DNA from: CAYJBH01 sp964370605
GTDB taxonomy: Bacteria > Bacillota > Clostridia > Oscillospirales > Ruminococcaceae
DNA: 64,000 nucleotides
Direction: 5' to 3'
Assembly: GCA_964370605.1 (NCBI GenBank)
Contig: CAYJJX010000007.1
Location: forward strand, 47,469-111,468
A program made the translations under genes and the position numbers. Position 1 is the first letter of the stretch; each line of letters begins with the position of its first letter. This document shows, piece after piece, positions 42,622 to 50,695 of the stretch. The notes below the pieces were generated by a model. The model saw only the letters and a list, made by a program, of their open reading frames with translations. It had not been told where the DNA came from and did not search any database.

Positions 42622-43707
42622 ATGAAAAAAGTAACCGCTATTCTTCTCTCGGTACTGCTTGTGATGCTCACCGCATGTTCTACCGAGACCTCAATGCTTG
42701 ACCCGTATGGCACTAACGCATCTGCCGGAAAAGTTACCGATGATAAACTCGACGACATGACCTATATCATCAAATTAAACGACCTCGGCATCAGCCGTGA
42801 GCGTTATACCGATACCGTCATGGCAAACATCATGCAGTTTACAGGCGGTAATTTCTCATATGTGTTGGACGGCAGTGACGAGTCAAAAGAATTCTACGAT
42901 TCCATTAAAGAATATTCGGCCGACGCTATTATCCGTGAAGTTGCAATGATGCAATTGATAGCCGATGCCGGCATCACCCTTACCGAAGAGGATGAAACAA
43001 CTTTAAACACAACTTGGGATGAGTTCGTGACTCAAAACGGTGGCGAAGAAACACTTACTGCCGCATTGGAGCAATCATACACTTCACAGCACTTCTATGA
43101 AAACCAACTTCTTTTACAAGAAGTTTCTCTCAAAGCCTTTGAATACTATTTCGGTGAAAACGGGACTATGCAGGCTACCGACGACGATCTTGCCACCATC
43201 GCAGAAGAAGACTATGTACTGGTTAAGCACATTCTTGTTGACGATACTTCACTTGAAGGTGCAACCGACGCAGACGGTGAGCCATACGAAACCGCTTTAG
43301 ATCTTGCAAGTGCTATTTCCGATCGTGCTCGTGACGGTGAAGACTTTGATGCTTTGATTGAAGAATATAACATAGATCCCGGTGTTGAGTCCTCTCCAGG
43401 CGGTTACTTCTTCACCTACGGAACAATGGTCGAGCCTTTCGAGACCGAAGCTTATGCCATGGAAGTCGGCGACATCAGCGACCCTGTACCTACCGATTAC
43501 GGTTATCATATTTTGCAAAAAATGCCCATCACTGCCGAATCTATCACAGCATATGAGGCAGACCTTCAAAACGCATGGACTACGACCAAACTCACCGAGA
43601 TGTTGGACGAAAAAATTGCATCCTTTGATATAACCTATACCTCGCAATATGATAGCCTTACACTCGATATTCTTGTGCCGGAACTCGTGACCGGAGCGGT
43701 ATCATAA
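42622..43707 (+). CDS. Peptidylprolyl isomerase, PrsA-like foldase lipoprotein
   Basis: This 361-residue predicted lipoprotein has lipobox LTAC (C19), an N-terminal SurA/PrsA-like helical region (about 45-190) and a parvulin PpiC domain (about 198-302: VLVKHILVD, SSPGGYFFTYGTMVEPFETEAY, DPVPTDYGYHILQK). It would help secreted proteins fold outside the membrane. The C-terminal tail wraps back into the helical region in known relatives. It has its own strong terminator. Confidence 0.9.
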   Translation: MKKVTAILLSVLLVMLTACSTETSMLDPYGTNASAGKVTDDKLDDMTYIIKLNDLGISRERYTDTVMANIMQFTGGNFSYVLDGSDESKEFYDSIKEYSADAIIREVAMMQLIADAGITLTEEDETTLNTTWDEFVTQNGGEETLTAALEQSYTSQHFYENQLLLQEVSLKAFEYYFGENGTMQATDDDLATIAEEDYVLVKHILVDDTSLEGATDADGEPYETALDLASAISDRARDGEDFDALIEEYNIDPGVESSPGGYFFTYGTMVEPFETEAYAMEVGDISDPVPTDYGYHILQKMPITAESITAYEADLQNAWTTTKLTEMLDEKIASFDITYTSQYDSLTLDILVPELVTGAVS

Positions 43708-43714
43708 AAAAAAC

Positions 43715-43760
43715 AATAAAAGAAGTGCATGACTGCAAGCGGTCATGCACTTCTTTTATT
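43715..43760. terminator. Bidirectional terminator
   Basis: A 19-bp perfect stem (43715-43733 with 43742-43760) separates two convergent genes, with T-rich 3' arms on both strands. Confidence 0.92.
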
Positions 43761-43765
43761 GCGAG

Positions 43766-44308
43766 CTATTCATATTGATGGTTAGGTTCGTCGTCTTTAA
43801 AATCCAATATCAGACGACCATCCTGTGTGAAGTCGATCTCAGGAAACACCCAACCTACTCCTGTCATCTCCTCGTTATCATAGCCCCTGAGATCAAAGCG
43901 CTCACCGTCATCGCCTCTTGGGATGTTGAGGGTAGCCGTATCTCCGTCCGCCAGCATGTCGCTCGCGTAGTCTTCGCCCCATTCTTCACTGCCTGTCATG
44001 GAATATTGCAATCCATAGATGTCGCTGCCGGTTCTGTTCTCTACCTCGACGGCATAACTGTCTTGATCAGCCGTACTGTCGTCCTGCAAGTTATCACCGG
44101 TATTCAGCACAGAACTGTCACCGACACTGCCGGAATCGCTTGTCGCACTGTCGGTGTTTGAGCCTGCCGAGTCGGTTATCATCGAATCAGTTGACGGTGC
44201 AGGATTCACTGCAATGGAAGAAGATATATCCTCCTCCCTCATGTTACACCCCGAAAGGGTCAGCGCCAAAAAGCCTGCCGCTGTCATAATTGCTACCATT
44301 CTTTTCAT
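43766..44308 (-). CDS. Small lipoprotein, unknown function
   Basis: This 180-residue protein starts with a signal segment and lipobox LSGC (C21 from the chosen start), followed by a Ser/Asp/Thr-rich linker (about 28-85) and a compact C-terminal domain (EVENRTGSDIYGLQYSMTGS, EEWGEDYASDMLADGDT, WVFPEID). The N-R/K-T-G-x-x-I-Y-x-L and W-G-x-D pattern is seen in many small secreted proteins of unknown function with a beta-sandwich look. The ATG at 44308 follows GGAGTG. It stands alone. Confidence 0.7.
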   Translation of the reverse strand: MKRMVAIMTAAGFLALTLSGCNMREEDISSSIAVNPAPSTDSMITDSAGSNTDSATSDSGSVGDSSVLNTGDNLQDDSTADQDSYAVEVENRTGSDIYGLQYSMTGSEEWGEDYASDMLADGDTATLNIPRGDDGERFDLRGYDNEEMTGVGWVFPEIDFTQDGRLILDFKDDEPNHQYE

Positions 44309-44340
44309 AATGACTATCACTCCTTTTCATCATCGAAACA

Positions 44341-44380
44341 AAAAACTAACCTCATACCTTTTCAGATACAAGGTTAGTTT
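44341..44380 (-). terminator. Terminator of the hom-thrB-lysC operon
   Basis: AACTAACCT (44379-44371 on the minus strand) pairs with AGGTTAGTT (44352-44344), followed on the minus strand by TTTTTTG. It lies about 30 bp after lysC. Confidence 0.75.
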
Positions 44381-44408
44381 ATACCGATTTTTGCCGATTA
44401 TACAAACG

Positions 44409-45617
44409 TTAGTCAACAAATGCGTTATGCACTGCAATGACTGCCTTTTCCACCTCTGCTTTGTTGATAAGCACCGATATCTTGATCTCACTTGTGGAGA
44501 TCATCCTGATGTTAATTCCGGCTTCATAAAGAGCCTCAAACATTCTGGAAGCTACACCGCTGTGGCTCTGCATTCCTGCACCGACAATCGATACTTTTGC
44601 AACGTCTTCCGAAACCACCACGCCTTTTGCATCATGCTTAGCACAGAATTCTTCGACCATCTTCTTGGCAATCTCAATCTCGGTTGCGGGAACAGTAAAG
44701 GTGATATCCTTAGTATTCTCGCGACCGACACTCTGCAAGATGATGTCGACATTGATCTTGTGCTGTGCAAGATAGGAAAAGAGTTTAAACGAGGTGCCCG
44801 GAATATCCGCCACACCGATTACCGAGAAAACCGCTACATTTGTGTCCTTAGCAACACCTTTAATTAACATACCTTCCACGTCGTCAGTTACCTCCTTAAC
44901 TATTGTCCCTGGGTTGTTTGTTTTGCTTGAAAGCACTTCAAGTTCAACATCGAATTTTTTTGCCAGTTCGACCGAGCGGTTATTGAGCACCTGTGCGCCG
45001 AGCGAGGCAAGCTCCAACATCTCGTCAAACGTGATCTCGTCAAGTTTCTTTGCGTTCTTCACAATCCTCGGATCAGATGTGAAAACACCCTCGACATCGG
45101 TGAATATCTGGCAACGATCTGCTTTCAGCGCCACCGCCACTGCCACCGCACTGGTATCACTGCCTCCCCTGCCGAGTGTCGTTATGTCATCAAGGCTATT
45201 TGCACCCTGGAATCCCGCAACCACTACAATGTGATTCTTTGCAAGTTCGTTTTCAATTCGCTCCGGATTCAAACGAGTAATCCTCGCTCGCTGGTGGTGT
45301 CGATCGGTATGAAAACCGGCCTGACGACCTGTCAGCGATACCGCTGAATATCCCATCTCAATCAGCGCCGCCGCAAGTAGCGCTGCCGACATTTGTTCTC
45401 CTGCCGCCAACATCGCATCCCGCTCACGAAGAGCCGGTTTTGAGGTAACCTCATCAAACTTTTCAATAAGGTCATCGGTAGTATCTCCTTGAGCCGATAC
45501 TACGACTACAACACTGTTGCCCTTGTCGTATGTCTCCGCTACAATTCGAGCCACACGAAACACCTTGTCCTTGTCTGCAACGGAGCTCCCTCCGAATTTT
45601 TGTACTATTGTTGCCAT
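44409..45617 (-). CDS. lysC: Aspartate kinase
   Basis: This 402-residue kinase phosphorylates aspartate, the first step toward lysine, threonine and methionine. The kinase domain shows VQKFGGSSVAD at the N-terminus, GFQGAN, LGRGGSDTSAVAVA and FTDVEGVFTSDPR. Two C-terminal ACT domains (about 262-402) sense end-product amino acids; they contain VGAGMQSHSGVASRMFEAL and STSEIKISVLI. It follows thrB directly (stop and start adjacent), so the operon is hom-thrB-lysC. Confidence 0.94.
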   Translation of the reverse strand: MATIVQKFGGSSVADKDKVFRVARIVAETYDKGNSVVVVVSAQGDTTDDLIEKFDEVTSKPALRERDAMLAAGEQMSAALLAAALIEMGYSAVSLTGRQAGFHTDRHHQRARITRLNPERIENELAKNHIVVVAGFQGANSLDDITTLGRGGSDTSAVAVAVALKADRCQIFTDVEGVFTSDPRIVKNAKKLDEITFDEMLELASLGAQVLNNRSVELAKKFDVELEVLSSKTNNPGTIVKEVTDDVEGMLIKGVAKDTNVAVFSVIGVADIPGTSFKLFSYLAQHKINVDIILQSVGRENTKDITFTVPATEIEIAKKMVEEFCAKHDAKGVVVSEDVAKVSIVGAGMQSHSGVASRMFEALYEAGINIRMISTSEIKISVLINKAEVEKAVIAVHNAFVD

Positions 45618-46517
45618 CTAATCTATTCTCCGTACCCTAGGTTTATCGTTACACGGCGATAGCCGCATTATGCTGTAATCCTTAACTTCTTTGTGCTTTG
45701 CCAGCCCTTCCTGAGCGTGTTCCAAAAACTCTTTAAGGTTATCTTTGGTAACAACCGCCATAATGGTCGGTCCTGCACCACTGATATAAACCGTCTTTGC
45801 TCCCCATTCCGGACAAAGGTCAAACATAAGTTTGCCGCCGCGTATCAGCGGCAATCGGTATTGTTGTTGCACCTTGTCTCGTGTCGCAATTTCAAGAAGA
45901 TCATATCGACCCTCGCAAAATGCCGCCGTAGCAAGCGCACTGCGACCGATATTGTAAACCGCATCACTGAAAGGCAAAGTCTTTGGAAGCACCGCTCTCG
46001 CCTTTGCGGTAGAGAGCTTGAAAGGTGGCACAAAAGCCACAAAACAAAGGTGTTCACTGATCGGTTTGCGATGATAATAAAGCTTGCCGCCGTCAAAAAC
46101 TCCGGTCACAAAACCGCCGAGAAGGGCGGGCGCAACATTGTCCGGGTGTCCCTCAATGTCGGTCGCCATGTTGAGAAGTTCATCGTCGCTGAGCGGATGT
46201 GACAGCATTTCATTTGCAAGCAGAAGTGCCGACACGATACATGCCGATGAAGAACCAAGACCTCTTGTAGAAGGAATTGCAGGTTGTTCGATGATACGCA
46301 GACCTTTTAAAGGCTTGCCGCACTCTTCATAAAGCCCTTTAATAGTAGAAAAAATTAAGTTTCTTTCGTCCTTAGCTGCGCCGGGAGCCGCCGTTATCTC
46401 AATCCCGTCATACTCTTCCGCCATAATGCGGTTGTGTATGCTCAAAGAAAGTCCGAGACTGTCAAAGCCGGAGCCGATATTCGCCGAGGTGGCACTTACT
46501 TCTACTGCATACATCAC
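45618..46517 (-). CDS. thrB: Homoserine kinase
   Basis: This 299-residue GHMP-family kinase phosphorylates L-homoserine in threonine synthesis. Motifs: VSATSANIGSGFDSLGLSL (N-terminal), PSTRGLGSSSACIVSALLLAN (ATP loop) and YISGAGPTIMAVV (C-terminal). Its start overlaps the hom stop by 4 bp, and it ends directly before lysC. Threonine synthase is not in the window. Confidence 0.93.
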   Translation of the reverse strand: MMYAVEVSATSANIGSGFDSLGLSLSIHNRIMAEEYDGIEITAAPGAAKDERNLIFSTIKGLYEECGKPLKGLRIIEQPAIPSTRGLGSSSACIVSALLLANEMLSHPLSDDELLNMATDIEGHPDNVAPALLGGFVTGVFDGGKLYYHRKPISEHLCFVAFVPPFKLSTAKARAVLPKTLPFSDAVYNIGRSALATAAFCEGRYDLLEIATRDKVQQQYRLPLIRGGKLMFDLCPEWGAKTVYISGAGPTIMAVVTKDNLKEFLEHAQEGLAKHKEVKDYSIMRLSPCNDKPRVRRID

Positions 46518-47563
46518 AGTACCGCCACATCGGAAAGGGGTGAAAGGGGTGTTACCGGCTGAGCAATTTCGACATATCCGTCCTTACCCCAGCTGAGTGT
46601 ATCATGTACCGAGCTACCGATGGTCACACACTCCAGTACATCGGACACGATGGCGCTTGCGGTAGCAACACCGCCTGCACCCTGACCATAAAACAATACG
46701 TCTCCAAGCATATTACAGCTGACAACCATGCCGTTATATACACCGTTTACCGACGACAACATATGCTGTTTCGGCACCAAGAGCGGCGACACGCCACAGT
46801 ATAGTTTATGTCCGTCCATTCTCGCATATGCAATCAATTTTACGGTCATATCACGTTTTTGTGCAGTCTTAATATCGCTTTCACTAACATCACGGATGCC
46901 ACAGGTCGGCACAAGTGATGGGTCGAGGTATTTGCCAAACGCTATCGACGCAAGAATGCTGATTTTACGCTGTGCATCTATTCCGTCGATGTCGGCGGAG
47001 GGATCTGCCTCTGCAAAACCTCTTGTCTGCGCTTCGACGAGTGCCTCATCATAGCTGAGGCCTGCCTCTTGCATTCTGCCGAGTATATAGTTTGTGGTGC
47101 CATTTACAATCCCATAAACAGCTCCGATTCGATTGGTCGCAAGAGAACGATGAAGCGGCGATATCATTGGTGTTCCACCTCCGACGCTCGCCTCAAACAA
47201 AAAACAAACGTTTTTCTGTTTTGCAATGTCGATTAGCTCGGTGCCATACTCTGCTACCAACTGCTTGTTGGAGCTTACGACACTTTTGCCGGCAAGCAGG
47301 CAGGATTTCACATAATTATATGCGGGTTCGGTGCCGCCCATCGTCTCGACGACAACGGATATTTCATCGTCGTTTATAATGTCATCGAAGTTGCTTGAAA
47401 ACACAGCATTGCAGGGGTGGGAAGAAAAATCTCTCAAATCCAACACCCGTTTTATTGATATGTTTACGCCAGTTTTCTCTGATATTTCGAAACCATTTTC
47501 AGATAGCAGGTCGTAAACACCACTGCCAACTATTCCGAAACCTAAAATTGCTATATTTGTCAT
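46514..47563 (-). CDS. hom: Homoserine dehydrogenase without the ACT domain
   Basis: This 349-residue enzyme reduces aspartate semialdehyde to homoserine. The NAD(P) loop ILGFGIVGSGVYDLL, the catalytic region ASVGGGTPMISPLHRSL, GIVNGTTNYIL and GFAEADPSADIDGIDAQRK are intact. Common bacterial Hom proteins run to about 430 residues and end in an ACT domain that binds threonine. This one stops shortly after GQGAGGVATASAIVSDV, so that regulatory part is missing. Feedback may rest on the lysC ACT domains instead. Confidence 0.92.
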   Translation of the reverse strand: MTNIAILGFGIVGSGVYDLLSENGFEISEKTGVNISIKRVLDLRDFSSHPCNAVFSSNFDDIINDDEISVVVETMGGTEPAYNYVKSCLLAGKSVVSSNKQLVAEYGTELIDIAKQKNVCFLFEASVGGGTPMISPLHRSLATNRIGAVYGIVNGTTNYILGRMQEAGLSYDEALVEAQTRGFAEADPSADIDGIDAQRKISILASIAFGKYLDPSLVPTCGIRDVSESDIKTAQKRDMTVKLIAYARMDGHKLYCGVSPLLVPKQHMLSSVNGVYNGMVVSCNMLGDVLFYGQGAGGVATASAIVSDVLECVTIGSSVHDTLSWGKDGYVEIAQPVTPLSPLSDVAVL

Positions 47564-47583
47564 TAAACCATTCCGTGTTATTA

Positions 47584-48150
47584 CTATCCTTTGATGATCT
47601 CGCCTACAGACGGGCCACCGGCTGCGTTTGATTCGTCGGTGTCGATATGTACGGCAGTTGCAAAGGATCCGGAGACGCGTACAACAACGTCACCGAGCAC
47701 AGTGTTGCGCTCGTTAGCACCACAAGAAATGCTAATGATCTCTTTGTCCGCAATGCCGAACTTTTCGGCATCTTCTGGAGTGCAGTGGAGGTGACGCTTG
47801 GCAACGATTACACCCTCGGTAAGGGTTACTTCTCCGGCAGGACCTTTAAGAATGCAACCGGGCGAACCGGCAACATTTCCGGACTCGCGAATCGGAGCCG
47901 CTACACCGATACTGCGTGCATCGGTCATAGATATCTCGACCTGTGTTGCAGGGCGTGTCGGGCCGAGAATAGATACTCCGGCTATCTCTCGCTTAGGTCC
48001 GACTACTGTCAGACGCTCATGACATACATATTGACCCGGCTGGGAGAGCTCTTTTTTGTTGGTCAGCTCATATCCCGCTCCGAAAAGTGTCTCAAGGTCG
48101 GCACTGCTCACATGAATGTGGCGAGCCGAAGTTTCTACCATAACGCTCAT
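47584..48150 (-). CDS. pduL: Phosphate propanoyltransferase (PduL family)
   Basis: This 188-residue protein has two PduL-type beta-barrel repeats with the metal-binding histidines in ARHIHVSSADLETLFG and AKRHLHCTPEDAEKFG. PduL converts acyl-CoA (acetyl- or propionyl-CoA) and phosphate to the acyl phosphate and CoA. No microcompartment shell genes and no acetate kinase are nearby, so it is likely a housekeeping phosphotransacetylase. It lies 20 bp before hom, with rny upstream. The N-terminal encapsulation peptide of compartment forms is absent. Confidence 0.9.
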   Translation of the reverse strand: MSVMVETSARHIHVSSADLETLFGAGYELTNKKELSQPGQYVCHERLTVVGPKREIAGVSILGPTRPATQVEISMTDARSIGVAAPIRESGNVAGSPGCILKGPAGEVTLTEGVIVAKRHLHCTPEDAEKFGIADKEIISISCGANERNTVLGDVVVRVSGSFATAVHIDTDESNAAGGPSVGEIIKG

Positions 48151-48228
48151 ATTGATCTAATTCCTTTCCGCTTATATATATATTTCTTAAATTAATTTTG
48201 TACTTACAGATATTGTTTCACGCCTGCC

Positions 48229-49779
48229 CTATTTGGCAAACTCGGTCGCACGACTTTCACGTATAACATTGACCTTGATCTGTCCCGGATAGGTGAGTTC
48301 ATCCTCGACCTTTTTGGCGATATCTCGTGCCATGATGACAATTTGATCGTCGGTGATGTTCTCCGGTTTTACCATTATTCGAACTTCACGACCCGCTTGC
48401 AGCGCAAAGCAGGTTTCAACGCCTTCAAAGCTCTTTCCAATCTCTTCGAGACTTTCAAGACGCTTGATATAACTTTCGAGATTTTCACGTCTTGCGCCTG
48501 GTCGTGCCGCACTGATAGCGTCGGCTGCCATGACGATAAACGCGAGCGGTGTAGTTGCCGGAACGTCTCCGTGATGAGCCTCAATGGCATGAATTATGGC
48601 TTGATTTTCTTTGTGTTTCTTTGCCAGCTCAACACCGATGGAAATATGTGTTCCCTCCACCTCGTGATCAAGTGCCTTTCCGATATCGTGCAAAAGACCG
48701 GCACGGCGTGCTTGTGGAACGTTCACTCCGAGCTCTGCTGCCAGAAGTCCCGAAAGGAACGACACTTCAAGCGAATGTTTGAGCACGTTTTGACCGTAGC
48801 TTGTGCGGTATTTCAGTCGTCCGATCAGCTTGACAAGGTCGGGGTGCAGTCCGTTGACGCAGGCGTCCATGACTGCTTTTTCGCCCTCACGCTTGATGAC
48901 CTGATTGACTTCACGACGACATTTTTCCACCATCTCTTCGATTCTTGCGGGGTGGATACGACCATCGAGAATAAGCTTTTCAATGGTTTGACGGGCAACC
49001 TCACGACGAACCGGATCAAAGCTGGAGATGGTAATCGCCTCCGGCGTGTCGTCGATGATAAGCTCGACACCTGTTGCGGTTTCAAGCGCTCTGATATTTC
49101 TTCCCTCACGACCGATGATGCGACCCTTTAGATCGTCATTTGCGATCGGTATGACCGAGACGGTGACTTCGCTCGCATGGTCGGCGGCACATCTTGAAAT
49201 GGCGGCAGAGATATGCTCACGGGCAAGACGGTCACAGTCCTCCTTGCACTGAATGTCATATGCAGAAATTTTCACCGCTTTTTCATGGGTCAAATTCTCA
49301 TCCAACTGTTGCAACAGAAGCGTTTTAGCCGCCTCGGTCGACATTCCGGCAAGCTGCTCCAGTTTAGAGAGTTGTCGTTCTTTGATCTGCTCGATCTCGG
49401 CAAGACGTGCGTCCAACACCTCGGTGCGAGTCCTAAGATCCTCTTCTTTTTTCTCCTGCGTCGAGATACGACGATCCAGCGCCTCTTCCTTTTGGTCGAG
49501 ACGACGTTCGCCGCGCTGAATTTCACTTCTGCGATCTTTAATTTCTTTGTCCGCTTCACTGCGAAGCTTGAAAATCTCGTCCTTTGCCTCAACACTTGCC
49601 TCTTTGCGGCGTTGTTCCGCCTGTTTTATGGCATCGTTGAGCAGTTTTGTTGCCTGTTCTTTTGCACTTCCAAGAATGTTTTCATCACTTTTTTGACGAT
49701 AGCTTGCACCAAGAAAGAACGCCGCTGCAATGGCGATTAGCGCAACTATAACTACCGCCACGATTAAAATCGGTGGCAT
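48229..49779 (-). CDS. rny: Ribonuclease Y
   Basis: This 516-residue membrane-anchored endoribonuclease starts mRNA decay in many Firmicutes. It has an N-terminal membrane helix (about 4-24), a long coiled coil (about 45-175, rich in E/K/R), a KH domain (about 205-270, with IGREGRNIRALE) and an HD domain (about 330-425, with LLHDIGKALDHE and the downstream histidines AHHGD). Length matches the family (about 520). A promoter precedes it. Confidence 0.94.
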   Translation of the reverse strand: MPPILIVAVVIVALIAIAAAFFLGASYRQKSDENILGSAKEQATKLLNDAIKQAEQRRKEASVEAKDEIFKLRSEADKEIKDRRSEIQRGERRLDQKEEALDRRISTQEKKEEDLRTRTEVLDARLAEIEQIKERQLSKLEQLAGMSTEAAKTLLLQQLDENLTHEKAVKISAYDIQCKEDCDRLAREHISAAISRCAADHASEVTVSVIPIANDDLKGRIIGREGRNIRALETATGVELIIDDTPEAITISSFDPVRREVARQTIEKLILDGRIHPARIEEMVEKCRREVNQVIKREGEKAVMDACVNGLHPDLVKLIGRLKYRTSYGQNVLKHSLEVSFLSGLLAAELGVNVPQARRAGLLHDIGKALDHEVEGTHISIGVELAKKHKENQAIIHAIEAHHGDVPATTPLAFIVMAADAISAARPGARRENLESYIKRLESLEEIGKSFEGVETCFALQAGREVRIMVKPENITDDQIVIMARDIAKKVEDELTYPGQIKVNVIRESRATEFAK

Positions 49780-49865
49780 AATTCATTTTCCTTTCGTTTA
49801 TTCCGTACTGTTTTGTCTGTATCGTATATATTTAACGGAACACTCCCTTATATCTATACCTTAAT

Positions 49866-49895
49866 ATGATACCAAATTTTGTGGTAATTTGTCAA
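49866..49895 (-). promoter_or_regulatory. Promoter of rny
   Basis: Minus strand TTGACA (49895-49890), 18-bp spacer, TATCAT (49871-49866), about 90 bp before the start codon. Confidence 0.6.
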
Positions 49896-49970
49896 CACAT
49901 TTATCACACATTTGTCACATGCTTGTTATTAATCGTAACCGCAACTGCCTTCAACTAACTTTATATAAAC

Positions 49971-50003
49971 AAAAAAAGGCTACCGAATGATTTCGGTAGC
50001 CTT
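49971..50003 (-). terminator. Terminator after the ftsH-lipoprotein genes
   Basis: A perfect 12-bp stem (AAGGCTACCGAA at 49976-49987, complement at 49992-50003) is followed on the minus strand by T7. Confidence 0.9.
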
Positions 50004-50041
50004 CGAGAGATGGACATGTATTCCCACCGTCCTGTCTCGAT

Positions 50042-50677
50042 TTAGCCTATCAAGGACAGCATATATTCTTTAGCAACGTCAACATTTTCACTGTTTGACA
50101 CTACATGACAGATAATCGTATCGGTGACCATGAACTGTGTCAACTCCTCTACGCCCGACACGTCGATTCCCGATGCCGGAAGAGCGACTCCGGTGAGATC
50201 GCCTTCATCGTCCATCTCTTCATAGCTTACAAATAGCGATTCGTCGAGCTCTGCAAGTTCTTGCTCGGTAAACAATTCTTCAAGCGGCATAAACGATCCG
50301 CTTGCGGCAAATCTTTGACCATTTTCATAATCTGATAATATTACATCGACCTCTTTGCTTGCAATCCTTGCCGTAACCTTCATCATACCGGCAGTACCCA
50401 TCATCTCCATCGAATTGTTATTTAGTTCTTCGAGACTCTCTTCCACGCTTTCTTCACCGGTATTTTCCTCCTCTTCACTCAGAGGCACTATCGACTCGCC
50501 GAGCACCGATACAGCTTGTTCGCCCACCATCAGTGTCTGCCCATAGTCTTCGAGCATATTGACATCGACATAGGGTGCGACCATTGTGACCTGCAATCCA
50601 TAGTCGGGGTCAGAACTGCAACTTGTAGTCAGTACAAGCGATAATATAATAAGTATTGATAATGCTGTGCGTTTCAT
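50042..50677 (-). CDS. Predicted lipoprotein, unknown function
   Basis: This 211-residue protein has a signal segment and lipobox TTSC (C20 from the chosen start). The rest is acidic, with a short Glu-rich stretch (about 70-90) and no family I recognise. The ATG at 50677 follows GAAAGGAAC; the in-frame ATG at 50692 lies before that site. It begins 18 bp after ftsH and is followed by a terminator, so it is probably read with ftsH. A quality-control role is only a guess from position. Confidence 0.7.
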   Translation of the reverse strand: MKRTALSILIILSLVLTTSCSSDPDYGLQVTMVAPYVDVNMLEDYGQTLMVGEQAVSVLGESIVPLSEEEENTGEESVEESLEELNNNSMEMMGTAGMMKVTARIASKEVDVILSDYENGQRFAASGSFMPLEELFTEQELAELDESLFVSYEEMDDEGDLTGVALPASGIDVSGVEELTQFMVTDTIICHVVSNSENVDVAKEYMLSLIG

Positions 50678-50695
50678 AATTGTTCCTTTCATTCT

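Noticed and set aside
48343..49131. 262-residue plus-strand frame
   Set aside because: Antisense to rny; cysteine/histidine-rich composition typical of a shadow frame.
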